NCBI GenBank assembly: GCA_016204905.1
Contig: JACQJU010000003.1
Span: 1 to 8,915, forward strand
Direction: 5' to 3'
Source: Candidatus Gottesmanbacteria bacterium
GTDB taxonomy: Bacteria; Patescibacteriota; Microgenomatia; 2-02-FULL-39-11
DNA length: 8,915 nucleotides
Shown here: positions 1 through 5,111 of the stretch, in pieces
Numbering within the stretch: position 1 is the stretch's first letter
How the letters are laid out: each line of letters begins with the position of its first letter
The notes under the pieces: generated by a model
The model's input: only the letters and a program-made list of their open reading frames with translations
Told to the model about the DNA's origin: nothing
Databases searched by the model: none
Position numbers and translations under genes: made by a program

Positions 1-693
1 AATTGGAAAACATATACAAATACAAAATATGGAATTTCCTTCAATTATCCATCAAACTATTTAATTACAGAAAATCAAACAGAAACTCAAAATGAGATTT
101 ACTTATCAGCCTCCGAAAAAGAAAAGATAGGTGTAGAAAAATGCCTTAAACAACCAGAATGTCATATAGTTCCATTCATCGTTACATTTAAAAAAATAAG
201 TAACCCAGAAAAAATTTCTTTATCCGACTATGTCCAAAAAAATGCAAATTATGGTAAATATCAGCCAATCACAGTAGATAATCATGCGGGGCTTCAATTA
301 CAATTACTGAATGAATTTTACGAATCGTTACTGAAGCATACCTATATCCAAAAAGAAGATTCAATCTTATATATCTTTACACAGACCATATCCGATTCAG
401 ATATGAAACTTTTTGACCAAATCCTCTCCACATTCAAATTTATAGAAATTTCTCCAACACGTTCAAAAAATTCCCAGGGAAACACGTACTCCCAATCTCT
501 TCAACTCTCTCCAACCCCCTCAATATCTCCGCCAACGACTACTACTCAAGAATGCAGCCTCTGTGGACCACAGGGAATACATAATGTAAAGGGAAACACA
601 TGTCCCAGTGGTCTTATATGCAAGAGCGGCGAAAAGACGTCTCTGAGTTACTGCGTCAAAGAAAATGAATCTACGGCAAAATGTGAAAATTAG
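1..693 (+). CDS. Exported PsbP/DUF-like protein with Cys-rich tail, 5'-truncated by window edge
   Basis: The frame is open from base 1 to the TAG at 691-693, so 230 residues are visible and the true start lies outside the window. The ATG at 403 is internal, because clear homology begins well before it. The visible part starts with NWKTYTNTKYGISFNYP, a globular domain of about 145 residues ending in LFDQILSTFKFIE. A Ser/Thr/Pro linker follows, then a C-terminal segment with six cysteines (ECSLCG, NTCPSGLIC, SYC, KCEN). The protein at 1552-2472 has the same layout (NWKTYAHSAFTFKYP, LDQILSTFKFV, Cys-rich tail), so the two are paralogues. By analogy this one should have an N-terminal membrane anchor upstream and an extracytoplasmic domain. 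The fold resembles small proteins described as PsbP-like in Patescibacteria, and the tail resembles Dickkopf-type Cys-rich repeats. Function is unknown. Confidence 0.8.
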   Translation, partial: NWKTYTNTKYGISFNYPSNYLITENQTETQNEIYLSASEKEKIGVEKCLKQPECHIVPFIVTFKKISNPEKISLSDYVQKNANYGKYQPITVDNHAGLQLQLLNEFYESLLKHTYIQKEDSILYIFTQTISDSDMKLFDQILSTFKFIEISPTRSKNSQGNTYSQSLQLSPTPSISPPTTTTQECSLCGPQGIHNVKGNTCPSGLICKSGEKTSLSYCVKENESTAKCEN

Positions 694-699
694 ATAAGG

Positions 700-775
700 A
701 GTACCCATAAAGCCACCACACCACCGGATAACTGATAAACCTTTTTTTACTGAAATTCTCCGATACGATTATCAC
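700..775 (-). pseudogene. Remnant of the 3' end of a membrane protein gene (second copy of 2478-2921)
   Basis: Read on the minus strand from about 751 downward, this stretch encodes SKKRFISYPVVWWLYGYSL. The C-terminus of the membrane protein at 2478-2921 reads SKKYGFISYPLVCLLALYIL. The DNA match is strongest at 717-741 against 2506-2530. The fragment lies just downstream of the first paralogue, exactly where the intact gene lies relative to the second paralogue. I infer a leftover of a duplicated two-gene block that has lost most of the membrane gene. The match is short and rests on about 20 residues plus the 25-base block. Confidence 0.5.
717..741. repeat. 25-bp repeat, copy 1 (downstream of first paralogue)
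   Basis: The block contains CGGATAACTGATAAACC and matches 2506-2530 with one mismatch in 25 bases. Both copies lie just after the stop codon of a paralogous Cys-rich protein gene, at 24 and 34 bases. It is best explained as part of a duplicated block rather than as a free repeat family. Confidence 0.75.
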
Positions 776-791
776 ATAGAGATAAAAACAC

Positions 792-827
792 TATATACAT
801 CTATCATTTGACATATATACATCTATC
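792..827. promoter_or_regulatory. Paired direct repeats, probable VapB operator
   Basis: TATATACATCTATC occurs exactly twice, at 792-805 and 814-827. The 22-bp period is about two helical turns. The copies lie on either side of the -35 box (808-813) of the antitoxin promoter, and the second fills the spacer. Tandem sites on one face of the helix suit cooperative binding by ribbon-helix-helix dimers. Autoregulation by the downstream antitoxin is inferred from family behaviour. Confidence 0.65.
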
Positions 828-836
828 TGCTACAAT
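808..836 (+). promoter_or_regulatory. Sigma70-type promoter of the vapBC-like pair
   Basis: TTGACA at 808-813, a 17-bp spacer and TACAAT at 831-836 give a near-consensus promoter. Only six bases separate the -10 box from the ATG at 843, so transcription should start at or next to that ATG. No Shine-Dalgarno sequence is present, so a leaderless mRNA is predicted. Confidence 0.8.
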
Positions 837-842
837 TGAGAC

Positions 843-1109
843 ATGAAAAGACTACAAGTATATTTACCGGAAGATTTGATGGAAGATTTACGGCTTTACG
901 CTCAAAGCCAAAATATTCCCTTGGCCGAAGCCCTGCGGAAAGCAGGAAGAGAATTTTCCCATAAACCTACTGTGAAAAAAGAAATTAAAGCTATAAAAAA
1001 AAGACAAAAAAAATCCCAAAAAAATCCATTCATAGCCATGGCAGGTATGCTGGGATCTGGTCCCACAGATGCCAGCATGACAGTCGATGATATCTATGAT
1101 GACCCATAA
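843..1109 (+). CDS. vapB: Ribbon-helix-helix antitoxin (VapB-like)
   Basis: This 88-residue protein begins KRLQVYLPEDLMEDLRLYA, then IPLAEALRKAGREF, giving a beta-strand and two helices typical of the CopG/ribbon-helix-helix DNA-binding fold (residues 2-37). A Lys-rich linker (45-60) leads to a C-terminal tail ending in DASMTVDDIYDDP, like the segment with which antitoxins cap PIN toxins. The gene overlaps the downstream PIN-domain gene by 23 bases, a typical antitoxin-first arrangement with translational coupling. It should neutralise the toxin and repress its own promoter. The ATG at 843 is chosen because a strong promoter ends six bases before it, implying leaderless translation. The exact VapB subfamily is uncertain. 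Confidence 0.8.
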   Translation: MKRLQVYLPEDLMEDLRLYAQSQNIPLAEALRKAGREFSHKPTVKKEIKAIKKRQKKSQKNPFIAMAGMLGSGPTDASMTVDDIYDDP

Positions 1110-1533
1110 GAAATACCTCTTTGTTGACAGTTCCTCATGGATAAGCTTATTGGTGAAAACAGATACGAATTACCAAAAAGCTAAATCTATTTTCTCTTCA
1201 TTTGATACGAAAACTACACTCTATATCTCTTCTTTTATCATCAATGAGACAGTTACCAAAATAAGAAGAATGCTGGGTCAAACCAAAGCATTTTCTTTGT
1301 ATAAGCTGTTCATCGATTGGGAAAATGAAGGATCTCTTATGATTCTCCCGCTAGAGAGAAAGAGTATTGACGAATCCATGAAGTTGCTTCAACAGCACCC
1401 CATCCCCAATACTCTTTCTCTCACAGACGCCACCAATATTGTCCTCATGAAAAAACATCATATCCCTATTCTCTTTTCCTTTGATAGAGACTTTAAAAAG
1501 CTGAAAATTCCCAACATTACCCTTCCTCCATAA
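1087..1533 (+). CDS. vapC: PIN-domain ribonuclease toxin (VapC-like)
   Basis: The 148-residue product has the PIN-domain plan. The first acid is in YLFVDSSSWISLL (D14), the second in FIINETVTKIRR (E54), the third in SLTDATNIVLMKK (D114), and the last lie in LFSFDRDFKKL (D133/D135). These four positions form the Mg2+-binding site of VapC-type RNases, so the active site looks intact. The length is normal for the family. The start is ambiguous: ATGs at 1087, 1096 and 1099 are all in frame, and each overlaps the antitoxin gene, which supports translational coupling. The expected role is RNA cleavage when the labile antitoxin is lost. The RNA target cannot be read from the sequence. Confidence 0.85.
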   Translation: MISMMTHKKYLFVDSSSWISLLVKTDTNYQKAKSIFSSFDTKTTLYISSFIINETVTKIRRMLGQTKAFSLYKLFIDWENEGSLMILPLERKSIDESMKLLQQHPIPNTLSLTDATNIVLMKKHHIPILFSFDRDFKKLKIPNITLPP

Positions 1534-1539
1534 TTATGC

Positions 1540-1545
1540 TATCAT
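1540..1545 (+). promoter_or_regulatory. Putative -10 box for the Pro-rich membrane protein
   Basis: TATCAT ends six bases before the ATG at 1552, the same spacing as in the vapB promoter, and both sit in a similar GCTAnnAT context. The best -35 at 17-bp spacing is the weak TTACCC (1517-1522), inside the toxin gene. No Shine-Dalgarno is present, so leaderless expression is inferred. Confidence 0.45.
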
Positions 1546-1551
1546 AAATAT

Positions 1552-2472
1552 ATGAATCCTGCTCCTGATCCAAATTCTGCCGCAACTCCTCCCTCAACGC
1601 CACCTACTATAAATGTTCCACCTCCTCCCCCAATTTCCCCCAGTTCCCCAAATCCCCCCAAATCCCCCTTACTCTTAGTTCTCGGAGGAATTATTGTCAT
1701 AGGAATTATCGCAACTGGCGCCTATTTCCTCGCCAAATCCCAAAAGCCTTCCTCTTCTCCCTCAAATCCCCCATCCCCCTCATCTCCCCAATTACCCATA
1801 TCTCCCTCCCCCGACCCCACCGCCAATTGGAAAACATATGCACATTCTGCATTTACTTTTAAGTATCCTATTAATTGGTATTTCCAAGAAGTCCCTGATT
1901 TTCCAGGTGGAAATAATGTAAGTTTCTTTTTAGTTGGAACAAAAGCCGACCATGGTTATGGAGATCATGAAGGAAACGAAGTATTTAGTTTTGAACTTAG
2001 CAAAGACGTTAGATCATTGGATGAACTAAAAAGAGATTATTATAAGGATGCAGTTGATTTGATAATTAATGACAAACAAGCTATTAAAACTTCATTTAAT
2101 CTATTAATAATAAAAATATCAGAAGATGAAAAACTAAGTATCGTCGGAGGTAAAGAAACAGCAAAACCTTATCTCGACCAAATCCTCTCTACATTCAAAT
2201 TTGTGGATAGCCCAGTGAGTCCGACTCCCAAGAAAATAAGCAATACATGCACAAGTGACAATCAATGTTCTCCAGGATTTTTTTGTGATTACGGATTCAA
2301 TTGCGCACAAGCACCCCAAAAAGGTCCAGGATGCACAAAAATCTATTCTGGATCACAAAAGTGTATTAAAAAATGCAATATGGACGAAGATTGTTCTGCA
2401 ACTGAAAGCTGTCAAATAGTGTATGTCGCAAGCGGAAGTGACGTCGCAGTAGGAACACAAGGGTGCCAGTAA
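1552..2472 (+). CDS. Membrane-anchored Pro-rich protein with PsbP-like domain and Cys-rich tail
   Basis: The 306-residue protein has four parts. Residues 1-38 are a cytoplasmic Pro/Ser-rich segment. Residues 39-61 are one transmembrane helix (LLLVLGGIIVIGIIATGAYFL). Residues 65-90 are a second Pro/Ser linker. Residues 92-217 are a globular domain starting NWKTYAHSAFTFKYPINWY and ending LDQILSTFKFV. The tail (233-305) has ten cysteines, with CTSDNQCSPGFFC and CNMDEDCSATESC resembling Dickkopf-type Cys-rich repeats. The domain and tail should face outside, where the cysteines could form disulfides. It is a paralogue of 1-693, with an almost identical 27-base block at 2176-2202 and 415-441. CCC-rich codons make the linker DNA low in complexity. 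No biochemical function is recognisable; adhesion or surface binding is a guess. Confidence 0.85.
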   Translation: MNPAPDPNSAATPPSTPPTINVPPPPPISPSSPNPPKSPLLLVLGGIIVIGIIATGAYFLAKSQKPSSSPSNPPSPSSPQLPISPSPDPTANWKTYAHSAFTFKYPINWYFQEVPDFPGGNNVSFFLVGTKADHGYGDHEGNEVFSFELSKDVRSLDELKRDYYKDAVDLIINDKQAIKTSFNLLIIKISEDEKLSIVGGKETAKPYLDQILSTFKFVDSPVSPTPKKISNTCTSDNQCSPGFFCDYGFNCAQAPQKGPGCTKIYSGSQKCIKKCNMDEDCSATESCQIVYVASGSDVAVGTQGCQ

Positions 2473-2477
2473 AGATA

Positions 2478-2921
2478 CTAGGCAAGAATATACAAAGCTA
2501 GCAGACACACCAACGGATAACTGATAAACCCATATTTTTTACTTACTCTCCATTGGAAATTATATTGTAGCCCCGGAATTTGCTTGCCAAAAAGTAACAG
2601 TGATTGTTCTATTGCGTCTGGCGAAATTGCTACTCCCCCACCCATGATTAACCAATAATTATTTTGTGTAAAAAGGAGCCATAAAAAGGAAGCAATAAGG
2701 AAAAAAACATCTACACTCATCACCGCTAAAATAAAATTCCTCTGTTTATTTTCCTTCGAAAATATACTCTTTAGCGTTGCCCCCGGCTTTATATCAAAAT
2801 CATTATGAGGTGTCATATCGAGGGCAAAATGAGATAGCAAAGCCAGAGGTAATCCTATCATCGGATTTGGAACAAGCTTCAGTATCGCCGCCCCCGCCAG
2901 AAAATGAGGAGTATAAAGCAT
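2478..2921 (-). CDS. Polytopic membrane protein with His/Asp motif (YdjM/metal-dependent hydrolase-like)
   Basis: The 147-residue protein opens MLYTPHFLAGAAILKLVPNP and continues LPLALLSHFALDMTPHNDFD (H31, D35, H39, D41). A hydrophobic pair of helices spans about 66-100, AISPDAIEQ lies at 98-106, and there is a C-terminal helix at 133-146. The N-terminal His plus SHxxLDxxPHxD pattern resembles small membrane proteins loosely annotated as YdjM-type metal-dependent hydrolases. Catalysis is unproven, but the clustered H and D residues suggest metal binding near the membrane. The gene converges on 1552-2472 with only five bases between stop codons. A degraded copy of its 3' end lies at 700-775. 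A promoter is visible at 2942-2971; no clear Shine-Dalgarno precedes the ATG. Confidence 0.75.
   Translation of the reverse strand: MLYTPHFLAGAAILKLVPNPMIGLPLALLSHFALDMTPHNDFDIKPGATLKSIFSKENKQRNFILAVMSVDVFFLIASFLWLLFTQNNYWLIMGGGVAISPDAIEQSLLLFGKQIPGLQYNFQWRVSKKYGFISYPLVCLLALYILA
2506..2530. repeat. 25-bp repeat, copy 2 (inside 3' end of membrane protein gene)
   Basis: This is the partner of 717-741, with one mismatch in 25. Here it encodes part of the C-terminal ISYPLVC segment of the minus-strand membrane protein, so this is the parental, coding context. Confidence 0.75.
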
Positions 2922-2941
2922 TTATTATTTATTTATTATTT

Positions 2942-2971
2942 ATATTACTCTTAAATGGGATACTCTATCAA
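2942..2971 (-). promoter_or_regulatory. Putative promoter of the membrane protein gene
   Basis: On the minus strand, TTGATA (2966-2971), an 18-bp spacer and TAATAT (2942-2947) precede the ATG at 2921, with very AT-rich DNA between. The predicted leader is about 14 bases. The AT-rich context makes chance matches more likely. Confidence 0.45.
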
Positions 2972-3013
2972 AACATCCATCCAAATCCCATCAAATCCAA
3001 GGTAAAAGTCAAA

Positions 3014-3063
3014 AAACAGCAGTCTACCTGATATGCGACCGCCTATCCTAAAGACTCTTGTTT
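3014..3063. repeat. 50-bp palindrome at the 3' end of the PaaX-like gene
   Basis: The dyad is centred between 3038 and 3039. AAACA (3014-3018) mirrors TGTTT, AGTCT (3021-3025) mirrors AGACT (3052-3056), GATA mirrors TATC, and GCG mirrors CGC around a two-base centre. That gives 17 of 25 positions paired. It covers the last codons and stop of the minus-strand gene. On that strand the stem is followed four bases later by six T residues, so it could act as a terminator. Its close match to 3834-3881 suggests more than termination. Confidence 0.75.
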
Positions 3064-3833
3064 AAGTTTTCTTTGTACAACTTATAAGCTTTATCTCCTT
3101 GCCAGTCGTCTGGTAAAAGATCCCACGGTAATTGTGGATCGCTAGATAGTATCGATAAAAAGCCAAACTGTTTTTGTAAAGAATTCATACCATCCCCTGA
3201 AGTAATATTTTTTATATATTCCCCATATAGATCATTTAGTCTGTCCAAATTATAAACTCTCCCGACTAACGATCGTAAATCCTCATCCCCTATTGCTCCA
3301 TCTTTACCAATATCCGCTACTATTATTACCCCCGCAAGATGTTTTTTAGAAATATATTCTGCCAAAATCTCATGAGGATTATAGGGAGTAATCCATACTG
3401 ACTCAAGTAACATACCCATCCCCAATTTTCTAGCATACCTGCGAAGTATCTCTCTATCTTGTTTTCTTTTCTCAGGTATATCGTAAGTCAATAAATAAAT
3501 CTTCCCATCCCATATCCTTTTTTCATCATACTCGGGCAATATACTTTCCAATCGCTTTCTTCCTTGGAGCGTAATCTCCGGCCATGCCTTCTTGCGTCCA
3601 TTTCTTTTTATATATCCTTTCCGCCTTAAGTTTTCCAACGAATTCTTTATAGTTTCATAATTTATTTTACTTATAAAATCATCAGCAGCTATCCTATTTC
3701 TCCATGTATTCCGGCTAAAATTCATACTTCCGGCTGCAAAATAAGCAAACAGCCACAGAGTCATATCAGTCGCCTCAGCCAAAACTCCCTCCGTCATCTT
3801 ACCTATCTTCTCTTTTAAAATTTTCCTCTCCAT
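3048..3833 (-). CDS. PaaX-like transcriptional regulator with Cas2-like central domain
   Basis: The 261-residue product has three parts. Residues 15-98 form a winged-helix region (YETIKNSLENLRRKGYIKR, then ITLQGRKRL). Residues 108-175 form a ferredoxin-like Cas2/PaaX middle domain, KIYLLTYDIPEKRKQDREIL then LGMGMLLESVWITPYNP, with D118 where Cas2 nucleases carry their conserved Asp. The C-terminal part (190-255) includes LPWDLLPDDWQGDKAYKLY, matching the PaaX C-terminal domain. Short HTH-Cas2-like proteins are common in CPR genomes, but this one has a full PaaX layout, so a regulator is more likely than a CRISPR nuclease; no cas1 or array is present. The ATG at 3833 lacks a Shine-Dalgarno and abuts a palindrome containing TAGACT as a possible -10 box, six bases upstream. 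Autoregulation is inferred. The ligand is unknown; no phenylacetate genes are nearby. Confidence 0.8.
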   Translation of the reverse strand: MERKILKEKIGKMTEGVLAEATDMTLWLFAYFAAGSMNFSRNTWRNRIAADDFISKINYETIKNSLENLRRKGYIKRNGRKKAWPEITLQGRKRLESILPEYDEKRIWDGKIYLLTYDIPEKRKQDREILRRYARKLGMGMLLESVWITPYNPHEILAEYISKKHLAGVIIVADIGKDGAIGDEDLRSLVGRVYNLDRLNDLYGEYIKNITSGDGMNSLQKQFGFLSILSSDPQLPWDLLPDDWQGDKAYKLYKENLNKSL

Positions 3834-3881
3834 AACAACAGTCTACTACATATGCGGTCGCCTAGTAAATAGACTCTTGTT
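3834..3881. repeat. 48-bp palindrome abutting the PaaX-like start codon
   Basis: The dyad is centred between 3857 and 3858. AACAA (3834-3838) mirrors TTGTT, AGTCTA (3840-3845) mirrors TAGACT (3870-3875), and GCG mirrors CGC around a GT centre, with 17 of 24 positions paired. It matches 3014-3063 in sequence as well as architecture: 38 of 49 bases agree in direct orientation. It fills the whole leader and core promoter of the minus-strand gene, so it is a good operator candidate. Confidence 0.75.
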
Positions 3882-3905
3882 TTTCAATTGTCTTTCCATT
3901 TAAGG

Positions 3906-3932
3906 TTGACAAAATGAGAGAGAGACTATTAT
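3906..3932 (+). promoter_or_regulatory. Putative promoter of the receiver-domain gene
   Basis: TTGACA (3906-3911) is followed by TATTAT (3927-3932) at a short 15-bp spacing, or by TTATAG (3929-3934) at 17 bp. Either places the transcript start at or very near the ATG at 3940. There is no Shine-Dalgarno, so a leaderless message is likely. Confidence 0.55.
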
Positions 3933-3939
3933 AGGCTCC

Positions 3940-4347
3940 ATGTCACCACAAAGAGCAAAAGTTGTCGTAGTAGAAGATGATGAATTTGTATTAGAAGATG
4001 CGCTAAAGTCTTTAACCGAGTCAGGACATAGATTGTTATTCCAAGCCTCGGATGTCGTAACTGCACGGAAGCTATTAGAGAATCTAAAGGAAACTCCAGA
4101 TGTAGCCCTTATAGATTCAAGATTCCCTAATGGGCCAGGAGAAATAACGGAGGATGAAAAGGCAGGCGGGATAGTAGCAAGTACAATAAAAAATAGATTT
4201 CCTGAAGCCACAATCGTTATGTTTAGTAATAGGTCAAATCAAGAATTTGGTACTCATAGATTTCCAGGCCCAGGAGAATCAAAATTAGGAAGAATCGAAG
4301 ATCTTGGCCAGTTTATCTCCTCTCTCCCCGCTCCCGCTCGTAAGTAA
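3940..4347 (+). CDS. Stand-alone response-regulator receiver domain (CheY-like)
   Basis: The 135-residue product is one receiver domain with no output domain. The acidic pair is in KVVVVEDDEFVLEDAL (E12-D13-D14), the phospho-acceptor is D59 in DVALIDSRFPNG, the switch Ser is S96 in IVMFSN, and a candidate conserved Lys is K115 in GESKLGRIEDL. The segment after D59 is lengthened by GPGEITEDEKAGG, and the loop before the Lys by THRFPGPG, both unlike compact CheY. It would receive phosphate from a histidine kinase that is not in this window. It is transcribed divergently from the PaaX-like gene with a 106-bp gap containing a palindrome, so the two may be co-regulated. Confidence 0.8.
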   Translation: MSPQRAKVVVVEDDEFVLEDALKSLTESGHRLLFQASDVVTARKLLENLKETPDVALIDSRFPNGPGEITEDEKAGGIVASTIKNRFPEATIVMFSNRSNQEFGTHRFPGPGESKLGRIEDLGQFISSLPAPARK

Positions 4348-4384
4348 TTTACACACCTTATTGATCTCTTCCTGTTCATGCCAT

Positions 4385-4414
4385 TTGACTTTTGATATTT
4401 GAATTTGCTATACT
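4385..4414 (+). promoter_or_regulatory. Copper operon promoter
   Basis: TTGACT (4385-4390), an 18-bp spacer and TATACT (4409-4414) form a good sigma70-type promoter, with a predicted start near 4421. Unlike the other promoters here it leaves a leader of about 36 bases containing the operator and a Shine-Dalgarno. Confidence 0.75.
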
Positions 4415-4420
4415 ATCCCT

Positions 4421-4437
4421 ATCCCCCCCTAGGGGAT
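4421..4437. promoter_or_regulatory. Candidate CsoR operator
   Basis: ATCCCC (4421-4426) and GGGGAT (4432-4437) are inverted arms around a five-base centre, and CCCCTAGGGG (4426-4435) is a perfect inner palindrome. CsoR operators are G/C-tract dyads flanked by A/T. The site overlaps the predicted transcript start just before csoR, so CsoR bound here would block transcription until Cu(I) releases it. Binding is inferred from position and pattern. Confidence 0.7.
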
Positions 4438-4443
4438 TCTAAG

Positions 4444-4449
4444 AAAGGA
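4444..4449 (+). promoter_or_regulatory. Shine-Dalgarno of csoR
   Basis: AAAGGA lies seven bases before the ATG at 4457 and fixes that start. It contrasts with the SD-less starts at 843, 1552 and 3940. Confidence 0.7.
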
Positions 4450-4456
4450 TAAAAAT

Positions 4457-4765
4457 ATGAATCATCAACATCATAACCACAATCACAACCATAAGGAACA
4501 TATCAATAATCAATCAATCGTTACACGTCTCAAGATCACAGAAGGACATTTGAAAAAAATTAGAGAGATGGTCGAAGAAAATGCCTATTGTATCGATATC
4601 CTTCACCAAACACAGGCGGTAGAAGCAGCGCTGAAAGAAATTAACTCTCTTCTTTTAAACAATCATTTAAATACGTGTGTTGTCGATTCCATCAAAAAAG
4701 GAGATTCCAAAGAAGTAATTTCAGAGGTTATGGCCGTTTTTAAAAGGAGCCAAAAGAATGGATAA
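4457..4765 (+). CDS. csoR: CsoR-family Cu(I)-responsive repressor
   Basis: The 102-residue all-helical protein matches the CsoR/RcnR/FrmR family (DUF156). ITEGHLKKIREMVEENAYCIDIL is followed by HQTQAVEAALKEINSLLL and NNHLNTCVV. C45, H70 and C74 keep the C-25-H-4-C spacing of the Cu(I) site in M. tuberculosis CsoR (C36, H61, C65), which favours a copper sensor over a nickel or formaldehyde sensor. The N-terminus has an unusual His-rich stretch, HQHHNHNHNHKEH (residues 3-15), which could bind extra metal. It should repress its own operon through the dyad at 4421-4437. Its stop overlaps the next gene by eight bases, so translation is coupled. Confidence 0.9.
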   Translation: MNHQHHNHNHNHKEHINNQSIVTRLKITEGHLKKIREMVEENAYCIDILHQTQAVEAALKEINSLLLNNHLNTCVVDSIKKGDSKEVISEVMAVFKRSQKNG

Positions 4766-5111
4766 AATACTTGTTACTATCATGGGTTTACTAGGTATTG
4801 CTTTCACATACTGGTACTTCCTAGGTAAAAAAGACGATATTGTAGAGGCCAAAGGTTCTGTAGATATAAAAGTCGAAGGCGGCTATTCCCCTTCTGTTAT
4901 CTCCATCCCCAAAGGCAAAACTACCAAACTCAATTTTACTAGAACTGACCCCTCATCCTGTCTTGAAGAAGTTGTCTTAAGTGACTTTAAAATCAAAAAA
5001 TTCCTACCACTCGATCAAAAAACCACCGTAGAAATTATGCCGCAGAAATCGGGTACATTCCCCTTTTCCTGTGGCATGAATATGTATCATGGCAAACTCA
5101 TCGTCCACTAA
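4758..5111 (+). CDS. Membrane-anchored cupredoxin-like copper protein
   Basis: This 117-residue protein has an N-terminal membrane helix (residues 3-22, ILVTIMGLLGIAFTYWYFLG) and then a cupredoxin-like domain. That domain contains GGYSPSVISIPKGKTTKLNF, RTDPSSCLEEVV (C68) and FPFSCGMNMYHGKLIV (C105, M107, M109, H111). The C-terminal Cys/Met/His cluster is where cupredoxins bind copper, and C68 may be a further ligand, as in small CopA-linked cupredoxins. No lipobox is seen, so the helix is probably a retained anchor with the domain outside. AAGGAG at 4744-4749 gives an eight-base spacing to the ATG. Its 3' end overlaps copA by 23 bases. A likely role is passing Cu(I) to or from CopA, or buffering it. 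Confidence 0.85.
   Translation: MDKILVTIMGLLGIAFTYWYFLGKKDDIVEAKGSVDIKVEGGYSPSVISIPKGKTTKLNFTRTDPSSCLEEVVLSDFKIKKFLPLDQKTTVEIMPQKSGTFPFSCGMNMYHGKLIVH

Noticed and set aside
403..693. Short 96-residue protein starting at the ATG at 403
   Set aside because: The frame is open to base 1 and homology to the second paralogue begins at residue 1 of the window, so this ATG is internal.
520..708. Minus-strand frame of 62 codons
   Set aside because: It is antisense to the Cys-rich tail of the first paralogue, and is in a different frame from the gene remnant described at 700-775.
1600..1820. CCCC-rich low-complexity tract as a repeat element
   Set aside because: It is explained by Pro/Ser codons in the two linkers of the membrane-anchored protein.
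2777..3031. Open plus-strand frame of 84 codons
   Set aside because: Its first half is antisense to the minus-strand membrane protein, it lacks a start signal, and its end runs through an AT-rich promoter region and a palindrome.
3048..3833. CRISPR-associated Cas2 as the call for this gene
   Set aside because: No cas1, other cas genes or repeat-spacer array is present, and the winged-helix plus C-terminal PaaX domain favour a regulator.
3014..3881. Insertion sequence with a transposase
   Set aside because: The enclosed gene has no HUH, DDE or recombinase motif and no target-site duplication was identified, so only the palindromes are reported.
3900..4211. Minus-strand frame of 103 codons
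   Set aside because: It is antisense to the receiver-domain gene; the Ser-rich composition is what an antisense frame would give.
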